Part shown: positions 35,127-48,000 of the stretch, piece after piece
Numbering within the stretch: the first letter of the stretch is position 1
How the letters are laid out: each line of letters begins with the position of its first letter
Translations under genes and position numbers: made by a program
The notes under the pieces: generated by a model
Database searches by the model: none
Seen by the model: only the letters and a program-made list of their open reading frames with translations
Told to the model about the DNA's origin: nothing
NCBI RefSeq assembly: GCF_000003815.2
Contig: NC_049979.1
Span: 6,726,196-6,790,195 of the forward strand
DNA: 64,000 nucleotides
Source: Branchiostoma floridae
Lineage: Eukaryota; Chordata; Leptocardii; Amphioxiformes; Branchiostomatidae
Reading direction: 5' to 3'

Positions 35127-36230
35127 TGTCACCTGTAGGTTACTTGATATACCTCTCATTTAAGTAGAAGAAGTGTAGTGTAGTTTACCATGTTTTCTCC
35201 CATGACCGTGACAACCGAAAAAGTACGTACTAGCTATAGATTTATCTAGGTTAGATGTAGGTCCAAAGTACAGATATTTATTCCATTTTTGTTATGACTG
35301 TTGGCAGGGGTTAATGACGCCAGGTTGTTGTTTTGCTTGGAGAAACAGGAACGTTTAGAATGAGGGACACATAGGGTCAACACTTCCGCATTGAGAGAGG
35401 AAGTATGTGATAAGAGTAGCTATACCATCACATTGTATCAAAACACCACCAATTGGTTGTGTGTGCGCCCATATTGTTACTCACTATGTGTGTGCGAAAA
35501 AAAAGCTGTAGTGCCTACATGGAAGCCCGATGTCCTTTATTGTACTTCACACTACTCAACAGTCATTAAAGGTCCAACCAGGTCTACCAAAAAAAAAGTA
35601 CCATGAGAAGTTATAGTACAATTCCATTCGTTGTGATACGAGCAAAACGGAACAAGAACTGCACGGTCTGAACCTCGGAATCCAGGCGATTTAACAAGCT
35701 AAGGCCGTTCCAGGAGACGCATAGTCTCCAAGCAGACCCTACGGTGCCTTAGAGATAGTATCAAAGCTGGCCAAGGAGTATAGCCGGCTAATGGGAGTCA
35801 AACGGGCACCCGGTGCCAGCTATACTCCTTGGACAGCTTTGATACTATCTCCAAGGCATCGTAGGGTCTGCTTGGAGACTAGGAGACGCAGTCAGTATGG
35901 GTGAACGAAACCGATCCAGCCGTTCTGAATTTTCCTTGTGCCCCTGTAGCATTACGCTGGGCCTCGCCTCGATCCGATGCAGACCCTGCTGCTCAGACTT
36001 TTTGAAAACTATAAAGTTATGCTTCTTGGGCTCGCTGATGATTGTCTCGCTGCAATGATTGTTTTACTCAGACAGAACAGTTTCCATTGTTGACTTAATA
36101 TTCAATACAAGTACACGCCTTGTGTTATTATTGTTATGAGTTTGTCTTTAATGTATGTACTATCTAGTTCTGTACTTCAGGTTTTGGAGACTGGTGCTAA
36201 TACATGTTGTATGAGGATTACATATGTACA
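35127..36230. other. Intergenic region between convergent genes, with MITE
   Basis: No exon is seen. The palindromic family A MITE occupies 35722-35881. The rest is AT-rich and includes the downstream flank of the aldo-keto reductase gene (-). Confidence 0.6.
35722..35881. mobile_element. MITE, family A, near-perfect palindrome
   Basis: The outer 47 bases at each end pair with about two mismatches (left end 'tagtctccaagcagacccta', right end complementary). Inner 'ggagtatagc' arms pair as well. It is the best preserved of the three copies in the window. Confidence 0.92.
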
Positions 36231-39200
36231 CTAGTTGTATCTGGACACCTTAGCCCACATGTCGGGGTTGGGCCCAAACTTCTCCTTCAGTTCTTCAGTA
36301 GCGTCCGTCAGCTTCTTATCAAACTCCTGAGTGGAAAAAAAAGGATCAATGATGTTTCTGATTCGGTTGAGGTGCTCAGTCAGAACTTGGTCAGAAGAAA
36401 CGCAGATCATGTGTTAGCCGCATGATTAAATCTAGAACCTCACATGGCGGACGTCACACGGCGGACGTAACAGAACGAAGACAAGGTCAATGGGGCAAAT
36501 ATTTATAGAATCATACCCCATTCATTTTTCCTCCAAGAATATACTAATATTCTAAATATAAGATCAAATAATAAAAAATAAGTGGTGTAAATATAAGATC
36601 AAATAATAGATATTATAGGTAGTGTTATGCATATTTCTACGCAGCAATTTAGAGTAGATGCGTAGAGATGTAAAATAAAGACATAATAATGCAAATGTAT
36701 TATTTGAAAGGCACGCAACCATTCTCTTATTGTTGGATATAGTGTAGAAGGACCACTCACCTGAGACAGCTTAGCAAGTTTGCAGTTGTCCTCCAGCTGT
36801 TGAGGGGTGCGGCAACCCACGATCACAGACGCAAGGCCCTGCCGGCCCAGTATCCATGACAACGCCGCAGACGACATGGGGATGTCCTCCTTTGCGCATG
36901 CGTCACGGAGGGACGATATTGCCTAAAGATGGAACGTTGAAAATACTTCAATTTTTTTTTCAAGAATATTTGAGATATTCTGATCAAGAGAGGTACTCGC
37001 GACAGATTTTGAAAATTGTGATGAAGTTTGTTGTTTATAAACTGACCTGAAAAGTGGCCGCCTCTTCTCCGCCCTGCCCGTGCTTTGAGAGAGAAGTACT
37101 AGAAACAGCCGGGCAAATAAAGAACACTAATTACATATAATTCAGAATAAATACAGTATTTCTAAATACTTGCTGAAACAACCGAAAAGCCACATTCTAC
37201 TAAACAACATTGTATAGTTCTAAACCTTGTGGAAGACTTGGAAATTTGGCGTGCCAGTCTGAGACAAGTTATAAAATCAGCGCTTTACGTATCATCTCCG
37301 AACGAAGATCATGACATGACATGCTCTTTCCAGGCCTGCAAGTACGTATATATCGCCACTTCACTGCGGCTTTTTTGCCTCTGGCGCTCTGCTACCATGG
37401 TGCGGGACTTCACTGGAGCATTGACTCCTGTAAATTCGGTTCCTGAAATATTTTTTTTTTTAAATTTTCTGCACATCATAAAACTTTCAAGTTTAAACTT
37501 TAAACATTCTACTGTATATCGTTGGTGTTTCCACCTTTGGCAGCTGAAGTGCCTGGTTCTCCTGCGGCCCTCAGGCACGTCGGCCGGCGTGTGGAAGCGG
37601 CCGGTCAGCAGGCCCTGCTGGAGGGGGGAGTAGCTCAGCACGGACACGTTCCGTTCTACACACGCCGGCAGCACCTCGTACTCTACAGCCCGCCACAGCA
37701 GGTTGTACGGGATCTGGTTCAAGGAAACAAAGAGATATATGCTTGTCATGGGGAATGTAAACCTAACGTCACGTGTGACGTCAACAATTCGTCAAAGGTT
37801 GTTAGAACGTCGATATTGCCCCCGTCCCTCATAACGTCACGTCGGCAGCACCTCGTACTCTACAGCCCGCCACAGCAGGTTGTACGGAATCTGGTTCAAG
37901 GAAGCAAAGAATATCATATGTAAACCGTAAACTGTATCTCTGTTATAGACTTTGTCTGACCCTTGTCTCTTGCCCCATGACCTCAATGAAAAGCGGCCTG
38001 CAGGCCGATTTGAACATTCATGAATATTCGAATAAACAAAGGTTCATACAAAAAAAATAAACAAATGTTTTCCATGGGGAATCTAAACATGACTTCATGT
38101 ACGCGTGACGTCAACAATGGGTCAAAGGTGGTTGGAAGTCGACATCACTACCGTCCCTCATAAAAGTCACGTGTCCAGAGCAATTGGGTCAGATAGCTGA
38201 AGAGGGCTGACCGACTCGGTCGAAAATTCCAAATTCAAGTGAGTCTAGTATTGTTAGTTAATTGTCATTCTACTAACTCGGTTGAACTAACTTTCATGCA
38301 AATTTCTTTGGTGTAATATTACTGATAAACAATTTACAGTGATGCAATCTTCAGGATTATTTACCTGATTAGTGGCACATGTACCGCCAGCCTCACAGAA
38401 CTCCGCCAGTTGCTTCCCGCCGAAGTTGCAGACGCCATAGTGGCGTATCCGTCCTTTTGCCTGCTGACGTTTCAGCTCGCCAACAACGTCAGCCACATCC
38501 GCCATCATCACGGCCCAGTGGACCTGGGGAAACAATAGCATGTCAGGACATGGACCAGTAGAAAACATGTTTTGTGAGCATGTCAAAGTAAAAATTCTTT
38601 GCAATGTTATGCGAGGTAGAAATTGAGTTATGTAAAACTCCATGCAAGTCAGCCCCGATAGGGACCACAATGTTGATTGTACAATAAAGTTTGAAAGTTT
38701 AAAGCTGCCAGAAACACAGAAGTAGGAAGGTATTTGTAACTATTACATTGCACAGTCAGTACATTTTCCTGATCATAACACTTGCGGAGAAGCCTTTACA
38801 CTGAGTGAGAGTCATATGCTTCCTGTAAAGCATGTAACGTTATCAAACGTAAAATTACACTGTAGGGTAGTTAACCACGTTGTGCACCTGATAGAGATCG
38901 ACATAGTCCGTCTGCAAGGCTTGCAGACTTTCCTGTAGGGAGTTCTCCACTTCCACTGCGGTGTACCTCTTGTGACCTCCCCCAAACTTGGTGGCGATGA
39001 TGGCGTCACGTCTCCGCCCTTCTAGTGCCTTCCCCAGTACTCTTTCCGACCCGTGTCGACCATAAGCCTTTGATCATGTAAAAATGGCCATTGGAACTTA
39101 GCTTATTCAGCGGCTAGGGCTTCTCATGTTTTGAAGCGGTGAAAGAATACACATTCTTATTCATGCACGCACAGTCTAAAAATAACACACCACCAACATC

Positions 39201-40166
39201 CAATCAATATTCTTACGGACTCGTGACTTTTTTTGATAGTGTCGACGTGAAAAGAGTCGTTTTGATCTGGACACCTGGATATGGGAATGGCTATTCGGTC
39301 TTACCTCAGCGGAATCGAAAAAGTTGACTCCAAGTTCGAAGGCTTTATTCACAATGTCCCTGGAGACCTGCAAAAGTAAGAGGCAGAAACAAGACGTTAT
39401 CAAGGCCAGCTCATCAGCGGTACGCAAGTGACATGGTCACAGGCAAGAGTTAGAGTTCACTCAATGGTTCAAAACAAAGATGTGGCGACCTTGTCGGGAA
39501 CTTTATCAATATTTACTTAACCGTTGGTCAGGTGACAGGCACAAGATCGTTGCTCTGGCCGTTTCTGGTCAACATTTTAAAGTATGGTAACAGGTGTCAA
39601 AACCCGACATGCACGGCAAATGATGGCCAGGTGGGCGTGTCCCGGGAATGCTGATTTCCCGGTAAAATTCTTTTCCGCCGGTAAAACTCCTTCCATGCAT
39701 ATGTAGTTACTGTAACGTTACCATTTACGATTCTAGATCAACCACTGGCTTCAAGTGAACCGGATGTACGCAGGAATCGAGACTGGCTGCGCCGGCCTGA
39801 TAGTCAGCTTATAATGTTTGGGGCGTCCAGTGGCATTCTATGAGAGACAGACTGACCGTCAGTAAAGCAAACTTCTTTGTGACTTGTCGAAGAATTTATT
39901 GCATTGTCTGACCATAACGCAAGGTAACATGTTATAGCGCATCATAACACCCGTCACACAGGCCCCATCATGATTATTTTGAGTAGAATATTGTACCAAA
40001 CATCGACGGACATTTCCCAAGTCTAACAACGGTGGTGCACGTGAAGTGATACCTGTTCGTCTTGAGCAGGCCATGTTTCGTCGGCCTTCCCGGCGTTGAA
40101 CTGCCAGGTCCCGAGACAGACCGAAGATACCTGGAGGTCAGTGTTGGAGAGCTGACGACGTTCCAT
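36231..40166 (-). CDS. aldo-keto reductase, NAD(P)H-dependent
   Basis: Eight exons: 40053-40166, 39305-39367, 38888-39067, 38365-38523, 37535-37713, 37047-37098, 36761-36922 and 36231-36326. The total is 334 aa, the usual length of the family. All four catalytic residues are visible: Asp in NFFDSAE, Tyr in AYGRHGSE, Lys in IIATKFGGG and His in YQVHWAV. The barrel end has SSAALSWILGRQGLASVIVG and the family C-terminal phrase GPNPDMWAKVSRY. The segment RRRTRHFS resembles bacterial and plant AKRs of the general-stress/aldose-reductase-like type. The substrate is unknown. It is divergent from PIGH; the two start codons are 246 bases apart. Confidence 0.9.
37834..37912 (-). repeat. Partial duplicate of reductase exon 37535-37713 with its acceptor
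   Basis: It repeats about 50 bases of the exon start plus its acceptor and roughly 20 intron bases, with about four differences. The copy breaks off after the codons for EVLP and has no donor. Nearby intron sequence (37745-37832 against 38077-38170) is duplicated too, so the whole block is a tandem duplication, with a dispersed repeat (37935-38070) inside the second copy. Confidence 0.88.
37935..38070. repeat. Dispersed repeat, copy 2
   Basis: Matches 45-160: 'catgacctcaatgaaaagc', 'ctgcaggccgatttgaacat' and 'aaacaaaggttca'. It lies in a reductase intron. Confidence 0.6.
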
Positions 40167-40412
40167 GATAAGCCCAACTCCGGTTCAGGCTTCGAAACTG
40201 TCCTGCACTGAGTGCAGCGGTGCTATACCGGAAGTACTGTGTTCCCAAGTCCCAGTCGAACTGGAACTCTGATGACCTTTCAACTGAGATACTGTACTTC
40301 ATACATTACCTGCCAGGTGGCGTAGTTGCACCGTTTAGGTGCCTGAGCGGAAAACATGGCGGACTTTTCTGACTGACTGATCGGTTATGCCAAACTTTCT
40401 TCAAAATACTTC
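40167..40412. promoter_or_regulatory. Bidirectional promoter region, aldo-keto reductase / PIGH
   Basis: 246 bases separate the two start codons. The sequence AAAACATGGCGGAC at 40351-40364 resembles a YY1 site, which is common at TATA-less bidirectional promoters. No TATA box is seen. The assignment is inferred from geometry and this motif. Confidence 0.6.
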
Positions 40413-42692
40413 ATGGCATTGCACCGCACGGAAGTATTTATGGGACTACATTGCGCCAATATGTGTATGTGTGAGACTACAGCCCCAAATGCCGCCATAA
40501 AACGTGACAAAAACGGAGGAATTCGAACGAGATCCCAGACAAGACGACTTCGACATGAAGAAGACCTAAAACAGAAGACATGTTCCTGTCAGGGGGATGG
40601 TGCTGGCTTTCTCTCCAAAACTGTGCAACCCAAAGACTCGTACGCTGAATTTAGCCTTGAGTATGGCAGGAGAAGAATCTGGACTACCGTCTTCACTGTG
40701 TTACTTTTAAATGCATGTTTGCTGTGGTACACAGTGAGCTGTATGCAAACCAAGGTGAGATAATGGGGGGGGGGGGGGGGGGGGGTATCGATTCATAGGA
40801 TGGGTTGATAGGTCACGCTGACACGCTATTAAAAAGCAAAGTGTGCCAAATATCAGGGTAGCCAAAGAGGGTTTCAAATATGAAATAGCAATACCGGACA
40901 TCCGTACAGTGTTGAATCCAGTCACAAGGATAATAGCATAATAGGTGTTTGGCCCAGAACCCGGAGGAATTGGGTTTGAATCCCCTGACATGACATGATG
41001 TTGTGCCCGGGGGAAAGGCACTTCGCATGAATGTCCTTAATCTTCACTTAGGTGAAAATGAGTATGTAGCTTTGGTTAGGGATGTACCTCGGATAGGTTG
41101 TTAGATTAAGGTCCCTTGTTAGATGGGAGCCACACCTCAAGCATGTAAAACAACCTAACGCACTTATTGAAAAGAGTAGCAGTGATTCCCGGTGTGAGAG
41201 GGTCAAACTTAACAGTCAGACCACCTTGTGTAACATGCCATGTTTGGACACTAAACTTAAAAGGACAGACAAGACAAGATATAGTTGGGTATTTCACAGC
41301 TTGATTAAGACTGTCCGTCAGTCACTAGTTGCTCAGTTGTAGTGAATTTCTTGTTGCTGTTTTCTGACAGTTGCAGTGGGTTCTATACGTGTTAGGAGGC
41401 CTGCAGCCCTGCCTTCTTCTGTACTACCTCAACTTTGTGCACGTTCGATCGGAGTCCATACAGGCGGTGTCATCTATAGGAGTACAACTCACCACAACCT
41501 ACACCACAGGCAGACAGCAGTCCCACTACTATGACATGGTGGAGATACAAGATGTGGTCATAAATGAAGTGGTGACTATGGTGAGCATTACCTGTCAGTC
41601 ATCTTAATCTTGGCGTATGATACATATCGACATTGTTTAAGTCATTGTAGTCTTATTTAAGTTATTAGCATCTCCTTCAAATTGAGAGTATTCCTTTTAC
41701 TTGTAAGAGTAATACCTAGACACTCTGTGATGTTAATGTGCCCAGGAATAACACATTTTAGACATAGCTACAGATTTGTGCTCCTCATTTGCCAGTTACT
41801 TTCCGTAATACATGTATCTCCCTTGCAGCATTCTGTAGTGTTCTACCTGGTTTTGCTCATCAAAGATCCCAGCAGTGGCAATCTCAGGAGGGTCATACCT
41901 GTGTTTAAGGTGAGGTGAACCTCCTTGGGTGGGGACCTTTGGATATGTTGTCTAGTTTGATGACTCTCAAGAGTTGTCAGGACAAAATGGTAAAGAAAGT
42001 GTTTAGTACATGATCACCATTCCAACACATGCAGATACACATATAGTGATATACACGAATTCACATGCTTATTTAAAAAAACAAACTCATGCAGACCCAT
42101 GCATGAATAGCAGCGTTACTTAGTGCTGTTGCCTTTTTCTATTCTGAGTTTTCAGTGTGACAGTACAGAGCTGTATATCTTGAATTGACTACACTACGGT
42201 AATGCGTAAGGCCTAGGAAAAAAATGTTGTGTTTCCTGTTTCAGTCTTCTAATGTCAAACATTAATTTTGTGCATAGTAGATACATTATCCTTCATTAGA
42301 TAGGACAGGCAGTGTTTTTACTTCAATAGGAAGCAGGCTGAATAAAAATTGAAGCTGGAAGCTATGTGACTCACTGCCCACCCAAAAAAAGTCTAGGGTT
42401 GGCAGGTTTTTCTAGGGTAGGTACTAGTAGGGAAACAGGAAACAGAATTTTTTTTCTAGGCCTAAGGGCTGATGTACCAGTGTACTCCTAGCAATGTTAA
42501 TTTGAGTCACCACTGTGTCTCCTTCTGTGTAGAAATTTGTGACCTTGGGAATTGAACTAGATCAGGGACCTGTGCTCTTCTATGTTCTAATTTTGTGTTC
42601 TTTATTCTCCACAGCATTCCTACCCTAAACTGGACTTTTTGGTGAAAGTCTACAATGGAGTGCAAGATGTTCTTCATCCATCCTTGTCTTGA
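40413..42692 (+). CDS. PIGH: PIG-H, GPI-GlcNAc transferase subunit
   Basis: Four exons: 40413-40754, 41371-41580, 41829-41909 and 42615-42692, giving 236 aa. PIG-H is an ER-membrane subunit of the complex that makes GlcNAc-PI, the first step of GPI-anchor synthesis. Diagnostic stretches are ESIQAVSSIGVQLTTTY, EIQDVVINEVVTM, YLVLLIKDP, RRVIPVFK and YPKLDFLVKVYNG. Two hydrophobic segments (TVFTVLLLNACLLWYTV and VLGGLQPCLLLYYLNFV) form the expected membrane hairpin. The model is about 50 residues longer than human PIGH at the N-terminus, so translation may begin further downstream. Confidence 0.9.
40764..40787. repeat. Poly-G run
   Basis: More than 20 consecutive G (with flanking G/T) just after the first donor of PIGH; a potential G-quadruplex and sequencing trouble spot. 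Confidence 0.95.
40912..41110 (+). mobile_element. tRNA-headed SINE in PIGH intron 1
   Basis: A B-box-like 'gggtttgaatcccc' is followed by 'gttgtgcccgggggaaaggc', the tail shared with the copies at 29447-29575 and 58738-58895. The head is decayed. Confidence 0.65.
42207..42466. mobile_element. MITE, family D, in PIGH intron 3
   Basis: The left end 'taaggcctaggaaaaaaatg' continues into 'gtttcctgtttc'. The right end 'gaaacaggaaacagaatttt' continues into 'ctaggcctaa'. The inverted repeat is about 35 bases with few mismatches. Confidence 0.85.
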
Positions 42693-45018
42693 GTTTTGTT
42701 TGATCCTTCATTTATTACCAGACGTCATTAGTTACCAGTTTTCTGTGAAAAATAGTACAGAACAGTGACCTTTGTTCCATGGAAAATGTAAAATGATATA
42801 TAAACTCTGACTACACAGAACTAGCTTTGTATGTCGACGTTGTAACAAATGAATACTATGTGAAAGAAAAGGATTGACCTGCAGAAGAAACAAGCTGAGT
42901 CAACCAAGTAATGTCTATTGTATACTTAATCTAGAAATGCTGCTGAGTAACCCTTCCAATCAGAAATTGAACTAAATGTCTATATGTAAGTCAGTATAGA
43001 AGTGTTCATATATATAGGAATACATTATGGGGACTAGTTTATGCAAAGCCTTCTTGCCCCAAAAAAGAGACAGACTGTTTGATATGTGATATGGCAGGGA
43101 AGTTGCCCATTTTTAAAGTGGCCTTTAATATAGGAGCTGTCTGTAAGAGTGTGTGTGATGTGTACTTATCAGGGGTTGTAACAAATGAGAACAGAATCTA
43201 TAGTCAGCTTGCCCTGTTCGTATGGTAGCTGTTCTTGTAAATTTGTATTATTGATACTCGAAGAAGGGAACTGACTGGTAAGAGAAGCTATTGGATGGTT
43301 ATTTTTGGGGACCATGTACAGTGATAATTGTTATTGCACAGATAACAAACATACTGTAAGACACCTGATATCAGAAGCTGGTACTGTACTATGTAATAAG
43401 TTAACACTTCTGATATATCAGTCAAACTTATGTATATAGCATCAAAGGGAAGGGAATCAAACTGAAGTATGACAGCTGACACAAAGTTAAACTGCATTTA
43501 AATGCCAACTTGGTCAGTAGACTCATTACTTGTTACATTAGCCGTGAAAGGAACATGATTACAACTGACACCAATGCTGCAATGTGTTAAACATAACCAA
43601 GGAAGCACAATCATGTAAGGTAAAAAAAACAATATACCAGCAGTAACAAAACCATTTTAATTCACCAGGTATGTGTGTGATAAGTATTAAGCTAGCCCAT
43701 TCTTTGTGAAAATGCAAGTGAACTGTGCCTTACACAAATGTATAAATGTTCTATGGAATTTATTATGTATGCAAACTTAACATTTAAGTTGCATAAACTT
43801 GCATTTGATTGTAATTTCTCACAGAAATTTACCTTATCCATGTGATATATACATTGCTTGAGTAACTGCTATTTGGCATATTGTATTCCCTGGATCATGC
43901 TATTTGCTGCTCATAGTACTATGTACTTACAGAATTTGCTGATACATCTACCACTGTCCATCAAAGTTTCAGCTCAGCCAATAGAAAGACAGCTTTTACT
44001 TTTAGGTTGGTCAGGTCTTTGCATTTCTGTGTTTTGACAGAGGCAAATGGGATCAATGTTCATTGTTTGGGACAGTAAATAACTTATTAATCACCTGAAG
44101 CTAACCTATGATGTTGTCCATTGGATAGATCAAGGAGGTTAAAAAAGACCTTTTTTAACCTCCTTGGATAGATAGAAATGCTATAGCTGGTTGTACATGT
44201 TTTACAGCTACAAAGGTTGTAGTAGTAGCAGTAACATGTATTATGATGTAACGTTAGTACTGGTAATGGTTTATTCTCCCTCATAAAATTTACACTGTAT
44301 TGCATGGATTAACTTTTATATGTGCAGTTGATCCTTGAGTTGATTGAATATTTTTCTACCATGTAAAATGCATGAAGAGTCATGGGCTTACCGGTATGTC
44401 TCATTTTTTGAACCAGATGTTGTTGTTGCTTGTATTTTTCTGCGTATTATAAATCAAGTTGTATGTATTTCTGACCTACCTGTTTGATCTCTATTATGTT
44501 AGATCTCGGAAAGCTAGCAAGCGCGAAAGAATTAGAGGACGATAGAACTAGAGGTCGAATACTAAGTAGACCGCTTCATCAGCATGATTGGGACATTTTC
44601 AGAGAGAGGGTGGGTAAAATATTGATTCTATGACGTCATGGTCATACCAAACCTTTAAGGGAATCCCAAAATAAGAAGTTTAGACAGAAAATAGTTCAAA
44701 CATAAAACATATCAAAGGATTAACCTTAAATGGAATGTTTTTATATTGCTTAAAAGTGGTATTGGTAACTCGTATATACATTTTTGATTTGTGTCCGTCT
44801 TTTACAAACGCGTAGTTAGTACACCACCCCTTCACTGATATGGAATGTACCAGTAGGTCAGGGGTCAAGTATATTTGTTGACACGTCCCGGACATCCCGG
44901 GGCTCCGAAAGACTGCGTGCAAAGCTCAGATCGGTTCAGTACAGCTAGCTGGATACACGCGAAGTAGCCGTTTCTATTTCTGAGTCAAGTTGTTCAATAA
45001 ATCGAGCCCATATCCGCG
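42693..45018. other. PIGH 3' UTR and intergenic region before GNMT
   Basis: About 2.3 kb of AT-rich sequence with no convincing exon. It includes the 36-base perfect hairpin at 44131-44166. The last 100 bases before 45019 are the presumed GNMT promoter and 5' UTR. No TATA box is obvious. Confidence 0.55.
44131..44166. repeat. Perfect 16-base-stem hairpin
   Basis: CAAGGAGGTTAAAAAA pairs exactly with TTTTTTAACCTCCTTG around a 4-base loop. The 8-base direct repeat GGATAGAT overlaps both edges, which suggests a tiny transposed palindrome. A shorter relative ('caaggagg...cctccttg') is at 52695-52720. Confidence 0.9.
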
Positions 45019-48000
45019 ATGGTAGACAGCGTTTACCGTACCCGCTCCCTCGGCGTGGGGGCTTCGGGTCTGCCCGATCAGTACGCCGACGGGAAGGCGG
45101 CCCGCGTGTGGCAGCTGTACATCGGGAGCGTGTCCAGCCGAACCGACACCTACCGCCAGTGGATCTGTAAAACCCTCAGAGATCACGGATGTCACCATAT
45201 CTTAGATGTAGCCTGCGGTACAGGGTAGGTGTTTCACCTCTGCTTTCAGTGACATGATGATGCAGGAACACAAATTATGAAATAACGGTTATGCTTTTTG
45301 CTCCTCGGATCCGATACTGCTCGAAACCCTTTATTAATGCTTGCAGTCAATGATCATATTTAGAAAATCGTAGTTTATTATATGGATTAAATGAACGGTT
45401 ACACAGGCAGCTGGTTTAGAATAACGTTACAGCATAACTTTACTTGGTTATTCGGCTTGGCGAAAACATAATCCGTTACATGAACGTCCTTTGACGAAGA
45501 CCTTCATCTGGTTGGGCATGTCGCAATATTCAAGAGGAGAGAGTTGTTTGAAACACAGCGAGGAAAAATTTTCGAAAAAAAAATAACAATCACGGTTTTA
45601 GTCAAGAAAATGCTGAGTCAAAACTTCTGTTTTATTCTTCCTCAGCAGTTTTGTTCAGTATTAAGCCACATCATAGTAAACACCCCAGCTAAATCAGAGG
45701 CTCCCGCTCTGTGAGCCGGTTCTGACCAGTTCATTCTGGCCCGCATGGACAACTTGTTTTTGTTGTGGTGGATCAGGTTTCACGGGAGGTGGGCGTGGCC
45801 AGAAGACGCGACTGTGGTTGGTCAGGTCACATAGGATTGCCTAACCCTTGGGGGTTAAAGTTTAAACAAGCAAAACAAATGCCATGTGATCAGAGTACAC
45901 ATATGTTTGGTATGTACAGTGGGCTGAAGCAGGCATCTATAGAATTTGGTAATGGCAGAAGTCATGGCAAGTACACATGACCCTCATGCCACATGTGATA
46001 GAGTCACATGAAAGTCAAGATGTAAATTGTCAAATGCGTGAAAGAATGGGTCTAATTGCTTCCCCCACTGGCATAACCTAAAACTTTTCAAGAGATATGT
46101 AATGTTACAGTAATCTGCCATTACTATCCAGTCAATGTAACCAAAAACATTTAAGTGGCTCACAAAGAGCATTGTTTTGTGGTGATTTGAAGTAGATTTT
46201 TAAAAAATCAATCCATTGGTAACAACAAGGAGGTTATATAGGGATGTAGTCCGTAGGATGATAAAACCTTCATGTGTTTACATTGTCCCCTGTGTATTTA
46301 CATTGACCTTGGTATCCACTGCATGCGTCTGCTTCAAAGCAGTCCTTGCCTAGCACTGTGAGGGATAACCGTAACGTTAGCACCAGGTCTAAAATCCCTG
46401 AATCTGGGAGGATTAGATTAATAAGTTAAAAGTAACAATGGAAAATAGGGTGTTTGATGTCAAAGTTCACAACTGAACATGCTGAAACCAAGCACTGTTA
46501 TGTATACCTCCTTGCTGAAACCAGCCTGGAGGGTGTTGACCCAGGCCAGGGTGGGATCCAGATCCAGGCAGTTCTAACCTGTTCTCACCAAGGCTGTCTT
46601 CAGTCCTGTAGGGCACTGATACATAGTCACATGGCATACATGGCAGTTAAATAGGTACAGTAGCTTTCAAAGCTCATACATCCATTGTAACATGCATATG
46701 GTTGGGTGTTTCATTCACTTCAGCATTTATAACTGCCTACCATTGCAAATTTACATCTGTACTTACATGTAAACAAACACTAAATGATAATGACAGAATA
46801 TGGTGGGAAATATTAGAGCCATTTGGTCTTGCAGAAATTTTGAGAAAACAGTTGTTGGAAATTTTTGGATAGGTATGGTCCTTGAAGTTGTAATTTAATG
46901 ATCTTATTTTCAGTATTCTCCTTCCACAAGTATGCCACTATGCGTGGAAGGAGAACAATGAAAATAACATCATTTGCATTCATGAATGGTTTTAAAAAAA
47001 CAATCATACCAACAATACAAACACACACAGTGTAAAATCTATTTTTGGGTTTGCATGACAGTTCTTTCTCCCTAGATCCTTGTGACACACACCAAGTACA
47101 ATTTCTTCCCAATCTTCTACAAGTCCCTCAGTATGGGTGCATACAAACCAGGCTACAACAACCTACTGTTGAATCTCTTCTTGTCGAAGTTTAATAGGAA
47201 TCAAATTCACATCTCTGTGAACAGGAAATGCCTGTAGATGGAATCCAAATATCCTCCAGTTCAATTATATATTCAGTCATGAATATCTCAAACATTCTCT
47301 ATGACCATAAATGCTTAAAGAAAGACTGATTCACTGGTTGTTTTCATTGCTGTAGATGCAGAGTCAGTAGATGATGATGTGATGATGATGATAAAAGACA
47401 TTGTCGGTCTTTCTACAGCATAGATTCCATCATGTTGCTGGAGGAAGGCTTCCAGGTGACCAGCAGTGATGCCAGTGACAAGATGCTGAAGTATGCCTTA
47501 AAGGAACGCTGGAACCGGCGCAAGGAGGATGCCTTTGACAAGTGGGGTAAGTAAGGACTCCTTCTTGTCGGCAGTCTTAACTTATATTGGATATTCTTAC
47601 GCCTCTCAATGGTAGGGTAAACTTAAAGTGAATAACAATGTATGTACTTTGTCCAAGACAATACTGGAAGGAGATCTATATCTGTTGAACCAAGGATGTT
47701 ATATAGCATCCTTGCATGAACTTAAAGTTAGCTTTACTTTCTTTGCTCAACTTTGGAGTCCTGATTCCTGAGCCAATGTTTCTTTAGAATGAAATTTTTC
47801 CACACATGACTATGCATTGAATTTTGAGTTTTGAAAAGCATATTTTGTCTTTGATAAAAGGAGAGGAATATCGAATTCTGATATGAAGCATTTTTAGGGT
47901 TTGGGCTAGAATTTACTCACATGCACCTGTTCTGAATATTCCTAGTGATTGAGGAGGGGAACTGGCTGACCCTGAAGGAGGACCTGGAGGACGTTGCCCC

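Noticed and set aside
39001-39010. Reductase exon 3 read through its donor into VHN
   Set aside because: The donor sequence happens to encode Val-His, but the catalytic His is supplied in frame by exon 4 (VHWAV), so read-through is not needed.
40351-40370. Start codon within CATGGCGGAC as an upstream PIGH start
   Set aside because: The frame from this ATG (MADFSD) stops almost at once; the site looks more like a YY1 motif.
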